Positions 35,676 to 45,184 are shown, numbered from the stretch's first letter. The stretch: DNA of 64,000 nt from RUG11237 sp050874665 (GCA_050874665.1 JBNMLC010000004.1:99188-163187); one strand, 5' to 3'. Translations and numbers: made by a program. The notes: generated from the letters alone by a model not told the origin.

Positions 35676-36785
35676 ATGCAAGATAAGAGAGAAGAAAAAG
35701 AATTTTATATGAGAAAAGCATTGGAATTGGCAAAGCAGGGAATGGGATATACTTCTCCGAATCCAATGGTAGGTTGTGTGATTGTAAAGAATGGAAAAAT
35801 TGTAGCGCAGGGTTATCATGAAAAATGCGGTGAATATCATGCAGAGAGAAATGCACTTCTTAAGTGCAAAGAAGATGTTACCGGAGCAGAGGCATATGTT
35901 ACCTTAGAACCATGCTGCCATCATGGAAAAACACCACCTTGCACAGATATCATTATAGAGCGTGGAATTAAGAAAGTGTATGTGGGAAGTATGGATTCGA
36001 ACCCACTGGTAGGCGGTAAAGGTGTAAAGCTTTTAGAGGAAGCAGGAATAGAAGTTGAATGTGGGGTTTTAAAAGAAGAATGCGATAAATTAAATGAAGT
36101 ATTTTTTCATTATATTGAGAAGAAAACGCCTTTTGTGATAATGAAGTATGCAATGACATTAGATGGAAAGATTGCAGCTTCTACAGGAGATTCTAAGTGG
36201 GTTACGGGTGAAACAGCAAGAAAGCATGTGCAATTTCTTCGAAAAAAATACAGTGGAATTTTGGTAGGAATAGGAACAGTCCTAGAAGACAATCCTATGT
36301 TAAACTGCAGAATAGAGGAAGGTGTAGATCCGGTACGAATCATTTGTGATTCTAAACTGTCAATTGCAGAGCATATGGAGTGTAATATTTTAAAAACTGC
36401 CAAGAAAATAAAAACAATCGTTGCCTATGCACAGGCAGAAGAAGCAAAAAAGAAAATGCTTGAAGATGCCGGAGTTGTCTTGTTACAGGCAGGAAATAAG
36501 GATAAAATAGATTTAAAACGATTATTAAAAAAGCTTGGAGAGATGGAAATTGACAGCATATTAGTCGAAGGTGGAGGAAAGATTCATGGCTCTTTTTTAG
36601 AAGAGGGGTTAGTGAATAAAGTGTATGCTTACATTGCACCAAAGCTGGTAGGCGGAGATAGCGCTAAGACACCAGTGGGTGGAAGAGGATTTGAAAAGAT
36701 GGCAGAAGCGAAAATGCTGACGGGTCTTCAGATAAAACAACTGGGGGAAGATATTTTAATCACAGGGTATTTAAATCATAACTGA
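35676..36785 (+). CDS. ribD: Bifunctional riboflavin deaminase/reductase RibD
   Basis: RibD carries out the second and third steps of riboflavin synthesis: deamination of the pyrimidine, then NADPH-dependent reduction of its ribose. The N-terminal deaminase domain (about 1-145) has the zinc motifs YHAERNAL and PCCHHGKTPPC; the C-terminal reductase domain shows KYAMTLDGKIAASTGDSKWVTG and LVEGGGKIHGSFL. The start at 35676 (MQDKREEK) is supported by GGGG nine bases upstream; the ATG at 35655 lacks a site. It is the first gene after the FMN riboswitch. Confidence 0.96.
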   Translation: MQDKREEKEFYMRKALELAKQGMGYTSPNPMVGCVIVKNGKIVAQGYHEKCGEYHAERNALLKCKEDVTGAEAYVTLEPCCHHGKTPPCTDIIIERGIKKVYVGSMDSNPLVGGKGVKLLEEAGIEVECGVLKEECDKLNEVFFHYIEKKTPFVIMKYAMTLDGKIAASTGDSKWVTGETARKHVQFLRKKYSGILVGIGTVLEDNPMLNCRIEEGVDPVRIICDSKLSIAEHMECNILKTAKKIKTIVAYAQAEEAKKKMLEDAGVVLLQAGNKDKIDLKRLLKKLGEMEIDSILVEGGGKIHGSFLEEGLVNKVYAYIAPKLVGGDSAKTPVGGRGFEKMAEAKMLTGLQIKQLGEDILITGYLNHN

Positions 36786-36803
36786 TAAAAAGGAAGTGAA
36801 ATC

Positions 36804-37463
36804 ATGTTTACGGGAATTGTAGAAGAAGTTGGTAAAATTAAATCAATTTCTATGGGAAGCAGTTCAGCAGTATTGACTGTTGGTGCTTCTAAGGTATTAG
36901 AAAAGACGAAGTTAGGTGACAGTATTGCTGTAAATGGTGTATGTCTGACAGTTACAAATCTTGGAAATAATTATTTTACAGCAGATGTTATGGCGGAAAC
37001 CATAAGAAGAAGTTCATTGGGGACTTTGAAAAATGGAAGTCCTGTAAATTTAGAACGTGCTATGGCAGCAGATGGAAGGTTTGGAGGACATATTGTATCT
37101 GGACATGTGGATTCGATGGGTACAATAGCAACCATTCAACCGGAAGACAATGCAGTCTGGTATACTATAAAGGCAGATGAAAAAACATTACATTACATTG
37201 TAGAAAAAGGTTCTATTACGATAGACGGAATCAGCCTTACAGTAGCATATGTAGACGATAGTTGCTTTAAAGTGTCTATTATACCTCACACAAGACAGGA
37301 AACAAATCTCTCTTCAAAGGGAATTGGAGATAAAGTAAATTTAGAATGTGATATCATTGGAAAATATGTAGAAAAACTGCTGATACCGCTTCAACAAGAA
37401 GAAGTTAAGGGAGAAAATACAAGTAATATTACAGAAGAATTTTTGAAAAAATATGGATTTTAA
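36804..37463 (+). CDS. ribE: Riboflavin synthase (alpha subunit)
   Basis: Riboflavin synthase dismutates two 6,7-dimethyl-8-ribityllumazine molecules to riboflavin and the pyrimidine precursor. The two internal lumazine-binding repeats are evident: MFTGIVEEVGKI and DSIAVNGVCLTV in the first, GHVDSMGTI and DGISLTVAYV in the second. The 219-residue length is normal. AAGGAAGTG precedes the ATG; ribBA follows after 16 bp. Confidence 0.96.
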   Translation: MFTGIVEEVGKIKSISMGSSSAVLTVGASKVLEKTKLGDSIAVNGVCLTVTNLGNNYFTADVMAETIRRSSLGTLKNGSPVNLERAMAADGRFGGHIVSGHVDSMGTIATIQPEDNAVWYTIKADEKTLHYIVEKGSITIDGISLTVAYVDDSCFKVSIIPHTRQETNLSSKGIGDKVNLECDIIGKYVEKLLIPLQQEEVKGENTSNITEEFLKKYGF

Positions 37464-37479
37464 ATAGGAGGAAATTAAC

Positions 37480-38679
37480 ATGAGTGAATTTGCAACGATT
37501 GAACAGGCATTAGAAGATTTAAAAAATGGAAAAATCATTGTGGTGACTGATGATCCTGACAGAGAAAATGAAGGTGATTTAATTTGTGCTTCTAAGTTTG
37601 CTACACAGGAGAATGTAAACTTTATGGCATCCTATGCAAAGGGACTTATCTGCATGCCAATGACAAAAGAGCTTTGTGAACGTCTGGAATTAAATCAGAT
37701 GGTGGAGAAAAACACAGATAATCATGAAACAGCATTTACCGTTTCCATTGATCATGTAGATACAACGACAGGAATTTCTGCATATGAACGTTCTTTGACT
37801 GCTTTAAAAGTGGAAGATCCAAATGCTAAACCGGAAGACTTTAGAAGACCGGGACATATGTTTCCACTGCAGGCAAGAGAAGGCGGTGTTTTAAAAAGAA
37901 CGGGGCATACCGAAGCAACTGTTGATTTAGTGAAATTGGCAGGGCTTGGAGAATGTGGACTTTGCTGTGAAATTATGAGAGAAGATGGTACTATGATGCG
38001 TACCACAGAATTAAAGGAGTTTTCAAAAGAACACAATTTAACGATGATTACAATAGAAGATTTAATTAAATACAGATTGGAAAGAGAATCCTTAGTTGAG
38101 CGTGTGTCTAGTGCAAAGCTTCCTACAGAATATGGTGAATTTATGATTCACGGTTTTGTCAATAAGTTAAATGGCGAACATCATGTTGCACTTACTATGG
38201 GAGATGTGGCAGATGGTGAACCGGTACTTTGCAGAGTGCATTCAGAATGTCTGACAGGAGATGTGTTTGGCTCAAAGAGATGTGATTGTGGAGAACAGTT
38301 AGATGCAGCTATGAAAGCAATTGCAAAGGAAGGCAGAGGAATTTTGCTCTACATGCGCCAGGAGGGAAGAGGAATTGGTCTGATTAATAAGTTAAAAGCC
38401 TATGAACTTCAAGAACAGGGACTGGATACTGTGGAAGCTAATATTAAGTTAGGTTTCCCGGCAGACATGAGAGATTATGGAATTGGTGCACAGATTCTTT
38501 ATAATTTAGGAGCAAAAAGATTAAATCTTTTAACAAATAATCCGAAAAAAATTACAGGATTAAAAGGGTATGGAATTACAATTGAAAAGCGTGTTCCGAT
38601 TCAGATTGCACCTCAAAAGTACGATGAATTTTATTTAAAAACAAAACAGAATAAAATGGAACATATGACAAACTATTAA
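37480..38679 (+). CDS. ribBA: Bifunctional DHBP synthase / GTP cyclohydrolase II
   Basis: RibBA supplies both precursors of the pathway. The N-terminal half (about 1-200) makes 3,4-dihydroxy-2-butanone 4-phosphate from ribulose 5-phosphate (VTDDPDRENEGDLI, RPGHMFPLQAREGGVL, RTGHTEATVDL). The C-terminal half is GTP cyclohydrolase II with the zinc cysteines in HSECLTGDVFGSKRCDCG and the nucleotide-binding RQEGRGIGLINKLKAYELQ. Both halves look complete, including the catalytic Arg/Tyr region MRDYGIGAQIL. AGGAGG lies before the start. Confidence 0.97.
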   Translation: MSEFATIEQALEDLKNGKIIVVTDDPDRENEGDLICASKFATQENVNFMASYAKGLICMPMTKELCERLELNQMVEKNTDNHETAFTVSIDHVDTTTGISAYERSLTALKVEDPNAKPEDFRRPGHMFPLQAREGGVLKRTGHTEATVDLVKLAGLGECGLCCEIMREDGTMMRTTELKEFSKEHNLTMITIEDLIKYRLERESLVERVSSAKLPTEYGEFMIHGFVNKLNGEHHVALTMGDVADGEPVLCRVHSECLTGDVFGSKRCDCGEQLDAAMKAIAKEGRGILLYMRQEGRGIGLINKLKAYELQEQGLDTVEANIKLGFPADMRDYGIGAQILYNLGAKRLNLLTNNPKKITGLKGYGITIEKRVPIQIAPQKYDEFYLKTKQNKMEHMTNY

Positions 38680-38741
38680 ATAGAAGCACAAAGTGGGTAG
38701 CAATTCGCAGGTACCATAAAAAACGAAAAGGAGATTAGAAA

Positions 38742-39203
38742 ATGAAAGTATTAGAAGGAAATGTAGTAGCAAGTGGAGTAAAAGTAGGGATTGTAGCAGC
38801 AAGATTTAACGAATTTATTGTATCTAAACTGGTAAGTGGAGCAGAAGATGCCTGTGTCCGTCATGGTGTTAATTCTGATGATATAGAATTGGCGTGGGTG
38901 CCGGGAGCATTTGAAATTCCCTTAATTGCAAAGAAGATGGCAAAGTCAGGAAAATATGATGCAGTTATCTGTCTTGGTGCAGTTATTAAGGGTTCTACAT
39001 CTCACTACGATTATGTATGTGCTGAGGTAAGTAAAGGAGTTGCCAGTGTATCTTTAGAAACAGAAGTTCCGGTTATCTTTGGTGTATTAACGACAGATAA
39101 TATCGAACAGGCAATTGAAAGAGCAGGTACAAAGGCAGGAAATAAGGGATATGATGTCGCTTGTACTGCAATTGAAATGGTAAATTTAATGAAAAAATTC
39201 TAA
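38742..39203 (+). CDS. ribH: 6,7-Dimethyl-8-ribityllumazine synthase
   Basis: RibH condenses the ribitylaminopyrimidine with dihydroxybutanone phosphate to give lumazine; it forms pentamers or 60-subunit capsids. The 153-residue sequence shows the conserved AARFNEFIVSKL, WVPGAFEIPLIAKKM, LGAVIKGSTSHYDYV with the catalytic His, and FGVLTTDNIEQAIERAG. AAAGGAG precedes it. The short gap from ribBA (62 bp) contains no evident terminator, so it belongs to the operon. Confidence 0.97.
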   Translation: MKVLEGNVVASGVKVGIVAARFNEFIVSKLVSGAEDACVRHGVNSDDIELAWVPGAFEIPLIAKKMAKSGKYDAVICLGAVIKGSTSHYDYVCAEVSKGVASVSLETEVPVIFGVLTTDNIEQAIERAGTKAGNKGYDVACTAIEMVNLMKKF

Positions 39204-39219
39204 GGAGAGAAAGAGATAA

Positions 39220-40047
39220 ATGGCAGTTAGATGTATCGCACTTGATTTAGACAGAACTACATTAAATATAGACGGAATTCTATCAAAAAAAAATAAAGAA
39301 GCTATTGAGTATGCCATCAAAAAAGGAGTTCATATTGTGGTTGCCAGTGGCAGGGCCTTTCATACCTTGCCTAAGGATGTATTAGAAATCAAAGGAATCG
39401 AATATGCAATTACATCCAATGGAACGGCTATTTATCATATTCCAACCAAAAGGTGCCTTCATCAGTATAAGCTAGACGGAGATACCATAAAAGAAATTAT
39501 ACAATTATCCAAAAGTGAAAAAGTCACGTACGAGGCATTTATTGATGGAAAAGCATATGCAGATAGTACGTATATAGATCATCCGGAAATATTTGGTGCA
39601 AATCAACAGGCTATTGCCTATATGAAAGCAACCAGAAATATGGTAGACAATATTGAACAGTTTATAAATGAGCATATAGAAGAAGTGGATTGTATGGATA
39701 TCATAACAAAGGACAACCAGTTAAAGAAAACATTAATGGAAATGCTTAAAAGTAATGTGAATGGCATCTATGTTACATCTTCTATTGAACAATTAATTGA
39801 AATATCTAATGCCCAGGCAGGAAAGCATTCCGGTGTAAAATTTATTATGAAGCTTTTAGGGCTGCAGCAAGAAGAAATAGCAGCTTTTGGTGATGGAGAT
39901 AATGATATTGATATGTTGAAATTTGTGGGAACCGGTATTGCTGTAGAAAATGCATCTGTACATTGTAAAGAGGCAGCAGATATGATCACAAAACATCATA
40001 ATGAAGATGGGGTAGCTTATGGTGTTTATGAGTTGTTAAAAATTTAG
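39220..40047 (+). CDS. HAD-IIB (Cof-type) phosphatase in the riboflavin operon
   Basis: A 275-residue haloacid-dehalogenase-family phosphatase of the Cof type. Motif I is DLDRTTLN (usually DLDGTLL), with the nucleophile and acid-base Asp both present; motif II is VASGRAF, and motif IV GDGDNDIDMLK. It starts 16 bp after ribH with AAGGAGAG as ribosome site, so it is in the riboflavin operon. The step between RibD and RibH needs a phosphatase that removes phosphate from the ribitylaminopyrimidine; in B. subtilis Cof-type HAD enzymes (YcsE, YwtE, YitU) do this. Context therefore suggests this role, although Cof-type enzymes are often promiscuous. Confidence 0.85.
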   Translation: MAVRCIALDLDRTTLNIDGILSKKNKEAIEYAIKKGVHIVVASGRAFHTLPKDVLEIKGIEYAITSNGTAIYHIPTKRCLHQYKLDGDTIKEIIQLSKSEKVTYEAFIDGKAYADSTYIDHPEIFGANQQAIAYMKATRNMVDNIEQFINEHIEEVDCMDIITKDNQLKKTLMEMLKSNVNGIYVTSSIEQLIEISNAQAGKHSGVKFIMKLLGLQQEEIAAFGDGDNDIDMLKFVGTGIAVENASVHCKEAADMITKHHNEDGVAYGVYELLKI

Positions 40048-40089
40048 GGGAACAGTATAAAATAAAATTTGCATGAAAGGGAGAAGGTT

Positions 40090-43000
40090 ATGAAATTAAA
40101 ACTAGTGAAACAATGTATAGTAACGTTACTTACTACAATTTTGGTAGGAACACAGGTTTTAACGATAGAAGTTACTTCAAAAGCACAGGAAACGGAAAGT
40201 GAAAAGCAGATTAAAAATATTATTTATATGATACCTGATGGGGGAGGATTTCCTGCATATGAGATTGCTAAGGCGGTAAAAGAAGCAGGCGGTATGCTTT
40301 CCTCCTATCAGGAATCGGGGTTTAGTGGAACAAGAATTACAGAAGAAAATAAGTATATGTACCTGTCAGATTATCTGGCAGGTTCTGTTACTACCCGGTC
40401 AAATAACAATGAAACGACAGATTCAGCGGCTGCTGGGACAGCACTTTCCACAGGAACAAAGACAAATAATAGCTATGTAGGTGTTAATCCGACTTATAAA
40501 CCGGTAGCAAATATTTTGGAACTGGCACAGTTGGAAGGAAAAAGCACAGGTGTTATTGCTACTTCTTATGAATATGATGCAACCCCGGCGGCCTTTGCTG
40601 CACATACGGATAATAGGGAAAATTGCAGTGAAATCATAGAACAAATGAAATATTCAGGGATTAATCTTGTGCTTGGTGGAGGAATTAATTATAGCAGTTA
40701 TACCGGTGGAAATAAATCTGATGGAGTGAAACAGGCAGGCTATACTTTAGTGGGAACAGAAGCAGAATTAAAGAATGCTGCTGAAAATGCAACAGAGGAT
40801 ACAAAGATATGGGGAACATTTCAGGCTTACAATCATCACATGCCTTATGACTATAAGTATGGAAGTAATTACGATGGAATTGATGATTCTTCGAAAAGTA
40901 CGCCTACTTTGGCAGAAATGACCGAAAGTGCCATTGAGATTTTAAGCAAGGACCAAGATGGATTCTTTTTAATGGTAGAAGGAAGTAAAGTTGATTATGG
41001 TTGCCATCATGGAAAAACAGCAGAGATTGCCAGTGAATATATTGCTTTTGATGAAGCATTTAGAATTGCCTTAGAATATGCAAAAGGCAGAACCGACACA
41101 ATGATTGTTGTAGTACCGGATCATAATACAGGACTTAAAAGCATACCTTCTGCTTCTAAGATGAAAAGTGTGGTTTCTACTACACAAAGTGGAAATAATT
41201 ATGCAGATTTAGAATGGTCAAGTGAAAGCAGTGAATATCCACATACAAGTGCAGACGTAGGAATCTTTCTCTATCTTCCAGAAGGAGTAGAAAGAATGGA
41301 AGGAACTGCGACAGAAAAAATTTCTGTAGAAGAGGCAGCAAATTATAAGATCGATAATGCACAAATAGCACATTATCTTGCTTCTTTAATCAGTAATAAA
41401 ACATTGAAGGAAGCAACCAATCAATTATATGTAGATGTGACTAATATGGGAACTTACAGTAATGGAACATTTACCTTCAATGAAAGAAATGCATCGGTAA
41501 AAATAAATACCGATCAGGCAACGATAAATCAGGCATCGGTTAATTTAAACGGAGAAATTTCCGTTTATGTAAAAGGAAAAGTGTATGTTCCAAAACAATT
41601 ATTAGATAAATTGGATTTGAGTGTCATTATTGGTGATGATAAGGAAATTCAGGGAAGTGGAACGAAAGAAGACCCTTATCTTATTGCCAGTAAAGAAAAC
41701 TTTTTGAAGTTTACTAATAATATGATTGCAGGGGAAACATATGCAGGAAAGTATATAAAGCAGACGGCAAATATCGATATGTCTAATGTAGCAGGCTATA
41801 CAGGAATTGGTTCTAATGCTATATTTGGGGGAATCTATGATGGACAAGGTCATACCATAACTGTAAATATCAATGCTTCTGCAAAAGAAGGAATTGCTTT
41901 ATTTCCATATACAAACGGAATTATTATGAATTTAGGAACAAAAGGTTCTATTACAAATACATATCCCTCTGAGGGCGGGTGTGCAGGAATCTCCCGTTCG
42001 GTAAGAGAAAATGGAACAGTAGTAAATTGTTATTCAACCATAGACTTGTCTGCTACGAAAGATGCAGCGGGAATTGCATGGACGTTAAAAGAAAACGGTA
42101 CAATTCAGAATTGTTACTATAAGGGTAGAGTTCAGACAAAAAACAATTATGGAATTGCGTGGAATGAAAAAGGTACAGTGAAAAATGATTATTATCAGTT
42201 TGCAGAAGATAGTACGTCTTTAGCATCTGCGAATGCATCAGGAACAGAAGAAACTTCTTTTGAAGCAGATAAGTTAAATTCCTACATAGAGGAGGCGGTG
42301 AATAGCGTAGAAGCAATTACTTCTAAGGAGCAACTTTGTAAATTTGCTAAAGTGCAAGGGCATGAGTTTGCTTTTCAGGGAAGTATTGCAGAACTCGTAA
42401 ACTTCTTTTATACATATACTACAATGGATGGAAAGACTGTTACAGAAGAGGTAGAGAATTTTAAGCCGGATATAACGGGATATAATATTTCTCTGAAAGG
42501 GAATATAGACAGCAGTAAACCAATTGTTCTCTCTGGAACAGCTTTAAAGACAGATGGAAATGAAGTAGTAACCAATTATGAAGTTCATGTAAATGAATAT
42601 GGATTTGCTACTGGAGAAGTCCGGATTACGACTAGAGTAGCAAATGACTATTATACAACAGAAGAAACACTTTCCTATGGCATTAATATTACGGCACCAG
42701 TTAGTGTTGTAACTGTAGCTCCAACCTTAGGCATAACAGTAACACCAAGTATAACAGTAACACCAAGTGTAACAGTAACACCAAGCGTAACAGTAACACC
42801 AAGTGTAACGGCAATACCAAGTGTAACGATAACACCAAGTGTAATAGTAACACCAGGTGTAACAGTAACACCAAGTGTAATGGTAACAACGATAACACCA
42901 AGTGTAACAGTAAAGCCAAGTGTAACGGCAATACCAAGTGTAACAGCAACACCAAGCATAACGGCAATACCAAGTGTAACAGCAACACCAAGTATAACAG

Positions 43001-43635
43001 CAACACCAAGCATAACAGTAAAGCCAAGTGTAACAGAAAAACCAAGAATTACAATGTCTGGCGTTACTCCTATGATAACCATAACACCGACAGTAGTACC
43101 TAAAGTAACTATAACATCTGTTCCAGTACAGCTATCTATAAAAAAAGCAAGTTGTTCTAAAATAAGTAATAAATCATATACAGGGAAAAAGATTACACCT
43201 GCTGTAAAATTAAAGTATCAAGGAAATGTATTAAAATCAGGGAAAGATTACCAGTTAATTTATAAGAACAATAAGAAAATAGGAAAAGCCACTGTAGTCA
43301 TCAAAGGAATGGGAAATTATACAGAGCAGAAACAGATTACATTTAACATTGTTCCCCAAAAACCGATGATTACCTCAGTAAAATGTAAGGACAAAGAAAT
43401 TATACTAAAGTGGAAAAAGGTAAAGGGTGCTACGGGATATGAAATTTATAGAAGTACCAAAAAGGGAAGTGGTTATAAAAAAATAGCAAGGATAAAAAAG
43501 GGAAGCAAAATCACGTATAAAGATAAACGGAATTTAAGACAGGATAAGACTTATTACTATAAAATCAGAGCTGTGAAAAAGTCGTATAAAAGCTCTTATA
43601 GTAAGGTAAAAAGTATACAAATACAAAAACATTGA
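40090..43635 (+). CDS. Large modular secreted alkaline phosphatase
   Basis: The 1181-residue exported protein begins with a signal peptide (about 1-32). An alkaline phosphatase domain of the PhoA type follows (about 40-440), with IYMIPDGGG, the nucleophile Ser112 in TTDSAAAGTALSTG, the metal-binding VEGSKVDYGCHHG, VVPDHNTG and YPHTSADVG. Next is a beta-helix/GLUG-like region (about 515-740: GSGTKEDPYLIAS, IFGGIYDGQGHTI), a beta-sandwich-like part, a six-residue-repeat linker (TVTPSV, about 878-986), a bacterial-Ig/MBG-like domain (SYTGKKITPAVKL) and a C-terminal fibronectin-III-like domain (LKWKKVKGATGYEIYRST). The start at 40090 has GGGAGAAGG before it. It probably releases phosphate at the cell surface. 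No sortase motif is seen. Confidence 0.88.
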   Translation: MKLKLVKQCIVTLLTTILVGTQVLTIEVTSKAQETESEKQIKNIIYMIPDGGGFPAYEIAKAVKEAGGMLSSYQESGFSGTRITEENKYMYLSDYLAGSVTTRSNNNETTDSAAAGTALSTGTKTNNSYVGVNPTYKPVANILELAQLEGKSTGVIATSYEYDATPAAFAAHTDNRENCSEIIEQMKYSGINLVLGGGINYSSYTGGNKSDGVKQAGYTLVGTEAELKNAAENATEDTKIWGTFQAYNHHMPYDYKYGSNYDGIDDSSKSTPTLAEMTESAIEILSKDQDGFFLMVEGSKVDYGCHHGKTAEIASEYIAFDEAFRIALEYAKGRTDTMIVVVPDHNTGLKSIPSASKMKSVVSTTQSGNNYADLEWSSESSEYPHTSADVGIFLYLPEGVERMEGTATEKISVEEAANYKIDNAQIAHYLASLISNKTLKEATNQLYVDVTNMGTYSNGTFTFNERNASVKINTDQATINQASVNLNGEISVYVKGKVYVPKQLLDKLDLSVIIGDDKEIQGSGTKEDPYLIASKENFLKFTNNMIAGETYAGKYIKQTANIDMSNVAGYTGIGSNAIFGGIYDGQGHTITVNINASAKEGIALFPYTNGIIMNLGTKGSITNTYPSEGGCAGISRSVRENGTVVNCYSTIDLSATKDAAGIAWTLKENGTIQNCYYKGRVQTKNNYGIAWNEKGTVKNDYYQFAEDSTSLASANASGTEETSFEADKLNSYIEEAVNSVEAITSKEQLCKFAKVQGHEFAFQGSIAELVNFFYTYTTMDGKTVTEEVENFKPDITGYNISLKGNIDSSKPIVLSGTALKTDGNEVVTNYEVHVNEYGFATGEVRITTRVANDYYTTEETLSYGINITAPVSVVTVAPTLGITVTPSITVTPSVTVTPSVTVTPSVTAIPSVTITPSVIVTPGVTVTPSVMVTTITPSVTVKPSVTAIPSVTATPSITAIPSVTATPSITATPSITVKPSVTEKPRITMSGVTPMITITPTVVPKVTITSVPVQLSIKKASCSKISNKSYTGKKITPAVKLKYQGNVLKSGKDYQLIYKNNKKIGKATVVIKGMGNYTEQKQITFNIVPQKPMITSVKCKDKEIILKWKKVKGATGYEIYRSTKKGSGYKKIARIKKGSKITYKDKRNLRQDKTYYYKIRAVKKSYKSSYSKVKSIQIQKH
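42722..43047 (+). repeat. 18-bp in-frame tandem repeat (TVTPSV units)
   Basis: About 18 degenerate copies of an 18-bp unit (typical ACACCAAGTGTAACAGTA) encode a Thr/Pro/Ser/Val linker between domains of the alkaline phosphatase. Variants with ATP, AIP and VKP are interspersed, and one unit has an extra Thr-Ile pair. Such linkers usually span the cell wall. Confidence 0.92.
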
Positions 43636-43705
43636 AAAAACCTCTATGCTATTGTACAATAAAAGAAACAAAAAACTAATATAATAATGTATGGAGGGAT
43701 AATTT

Positions 43706-45184
43706 ATGAAGGAACAAAAGTTAACACCGGAGCAATATAGACGTGCAAACCGGGTACTACTGTTGGTTTTATCTGTTGTATATGTGCTTTTTATTATTAT
43801 AGAATGTAATAATTTAAAAAATGCCAGTATGACTAGTGCCAGAATGATACGTATTGTGTTGGATGTATGTGCGTTTATATCACTCAACATATTTGTGAGG
43901 GTAAAGGTTGATAAGAAAATCTCTATGGTATTTATGTCAGCGGAAGTATTACTGGTATATGCACTGTTAGTATTTGGAAATGGTCCTGGCGCAATGGTGA
44001 TGGTATTTCCAATCATGTTAGTATTTATGATATATTTAAATGGAAAACTTATTTTTATTGGAGCAATTTCCTCATTTATTATATGTGTTATTAGATCTGT
44101 TATGATAAAAAATGCAGGGGATATACAAAATTTTAACGAAGCAAATGTAATTGTTATGGGGCTTGTGATATGTATCTATAGTGCATGGAGAGCAATTAAT
44201 CTATTAATTACTTTTACAGAAGAAGATAAAAGTGTAATACAAGAAAAAATCACAGAGCAGGAACAGGTAGCCAACATAGTTTCAGATATTGTAGAAAACT
44301 TAAATGATAACTTCCTGGCGGTGGTAAAAGAATTAGAGATGATAAATGAATCCATGAGAAATGCAGATTGTGCCATAGATAATATAGCACAGGGTTCAGA
44401 AAGTACTGCGGATGCAGTAAATCAGCAGGCAGGTATGACGGAAGAAATTCAATCCAGATTAGAAAATAGTAACATTGCAGCAGAAAATGCAAGAAACACT
44501 ACCGGAAGCTTAAAAGCTACAGTTGTGAATGGAAAAACATTAGCGGATGAATTAAACAGTCAGTCTATGTTGGTAGATAAGAATACATCAAAGATTTCTG
44601 AAACAGTAGAAGAATTAGTGAAAAATGTAGAGAAGGTTTCTAGTATAACAGAATCTATTTTAAACATATCTTCGCAGACAAATTTATTGGCACTGAATGC
44701 AAGTATCGAAGCAGCAAGAGCAGGGGAAGCGGGAAAAGGTTTTGCAGTTGTAGCAGATGAAATTCGTAAACTTGCAGAGGAAACAAGAGTGTCTACAGAA
44801 AAGATTACAGATATAATTAATGAACTTACTGCAGTTACAAATGAGACAAGAGAAGGTATTAATGAATCTGCGGAAAGTATTAATGTGCAGAGACAAAAAG
44901 TAAAACAGGTAAATGAAAGCTTTGGGGAAATGGAAGAGGGAATGCTTGACTTATATTCCGATGTAGATAACATGAGTCATGAAATTGATGAAGTATTTCA
45001 GGCAAATAAGTCCATTGTGGATAGTATTTCAATGCTTTCTGCCTCATCAGAAGAAGTTTCAGCAGGGGCTCAGACAGGAAAAGAAACACTTGATAATGTG
45101 TATGAAAGTTTGCAGAAATTTTCACATATGATTGAGGGAACGTTTGAAAAGTTAAAAGAATTAAAGGCAGCTGTGGAGAAATAG
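43706..45184 (+). CDS. Methyl-accepting chemotaxis protein with multi-pass membrane sensor
   Basis: A 492-residue chemoreceptor. The first about 170 residues contain around six hydrophobic segments (for example VLLLVLSVVYVLFIIIE and VLLVYALLVFGNG) with short loops and no separate outer domain or HAMP. The cytoplasmic part is a complete signalling domain with SQTNLLALNASIEAARAGEA and GFAVVADEIRKLAEETR. The layout is the same as in the chemoreceptor at 2323-3792, although the membrane parts are only distantly alike. GGAGGG precedes the start. It is a single-gene unit, with a terminator at 45197-45225. Confidence 0.9.
   Translation: MKEQKLTPEQYRRANRVLLLVLSVVYVLFIIIECNNLKNASMTSARMIRIVLDVCAFISLNIFVRVKVDKKISMVFMSAEVLLVYALLVFGNGPGAMVMVFPIMLVFMIYLNGKLIFIGAISSFIICVIRSVMIKNAGDIQNFNEANVIVMGLVICIYSAWRAINLLITFTEEDKSVIQEKITEQEQVANIVSDIVENLNDNFLAVVKELEMINESMRNADCAIDNIAQGSESTADAVNQQAGMTEEIQSRLENSNIAAENARNTTGSLKATVVNGKTLADELNSQSMLVDKNTSKISETVEELVKNVEKVSSITESILNISSQTNLLALNASIEAARAGEAGKGFAVVADEIRKLAEETRVSTEKITDIINELTAVTNETREGINESAESINVQRQKVKQVNESFGEMEEGMLDLYSDVDNMSHEIDEVFQANKSIVDSISMLSASSEEVSAGAQTGKETLDNVYESLQKFSHMIEGTFEKLKELKAAVEK

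Noticed and set aside
35304..35856. Minus-strand frames over the FMN riboswitch and ribD start
   Set aside because: They run antisense to a clear riboswitch and to ribD and show no family features.
42675..43082. Minus-strand Leu/Val-rich frames over the Thr/Pro repeat of the phosphatase
   Set aside because: They are by-products of an 18-bp repeat; the plus-strand frame continues with known domains on both sides.
43650..43661. Palindrome TATTGTACAATA before the chemoreceptor gene as an operator
   Set aside because: It is short and AT-rich, with no second copy found; chance occurrence in this sequence is likely.
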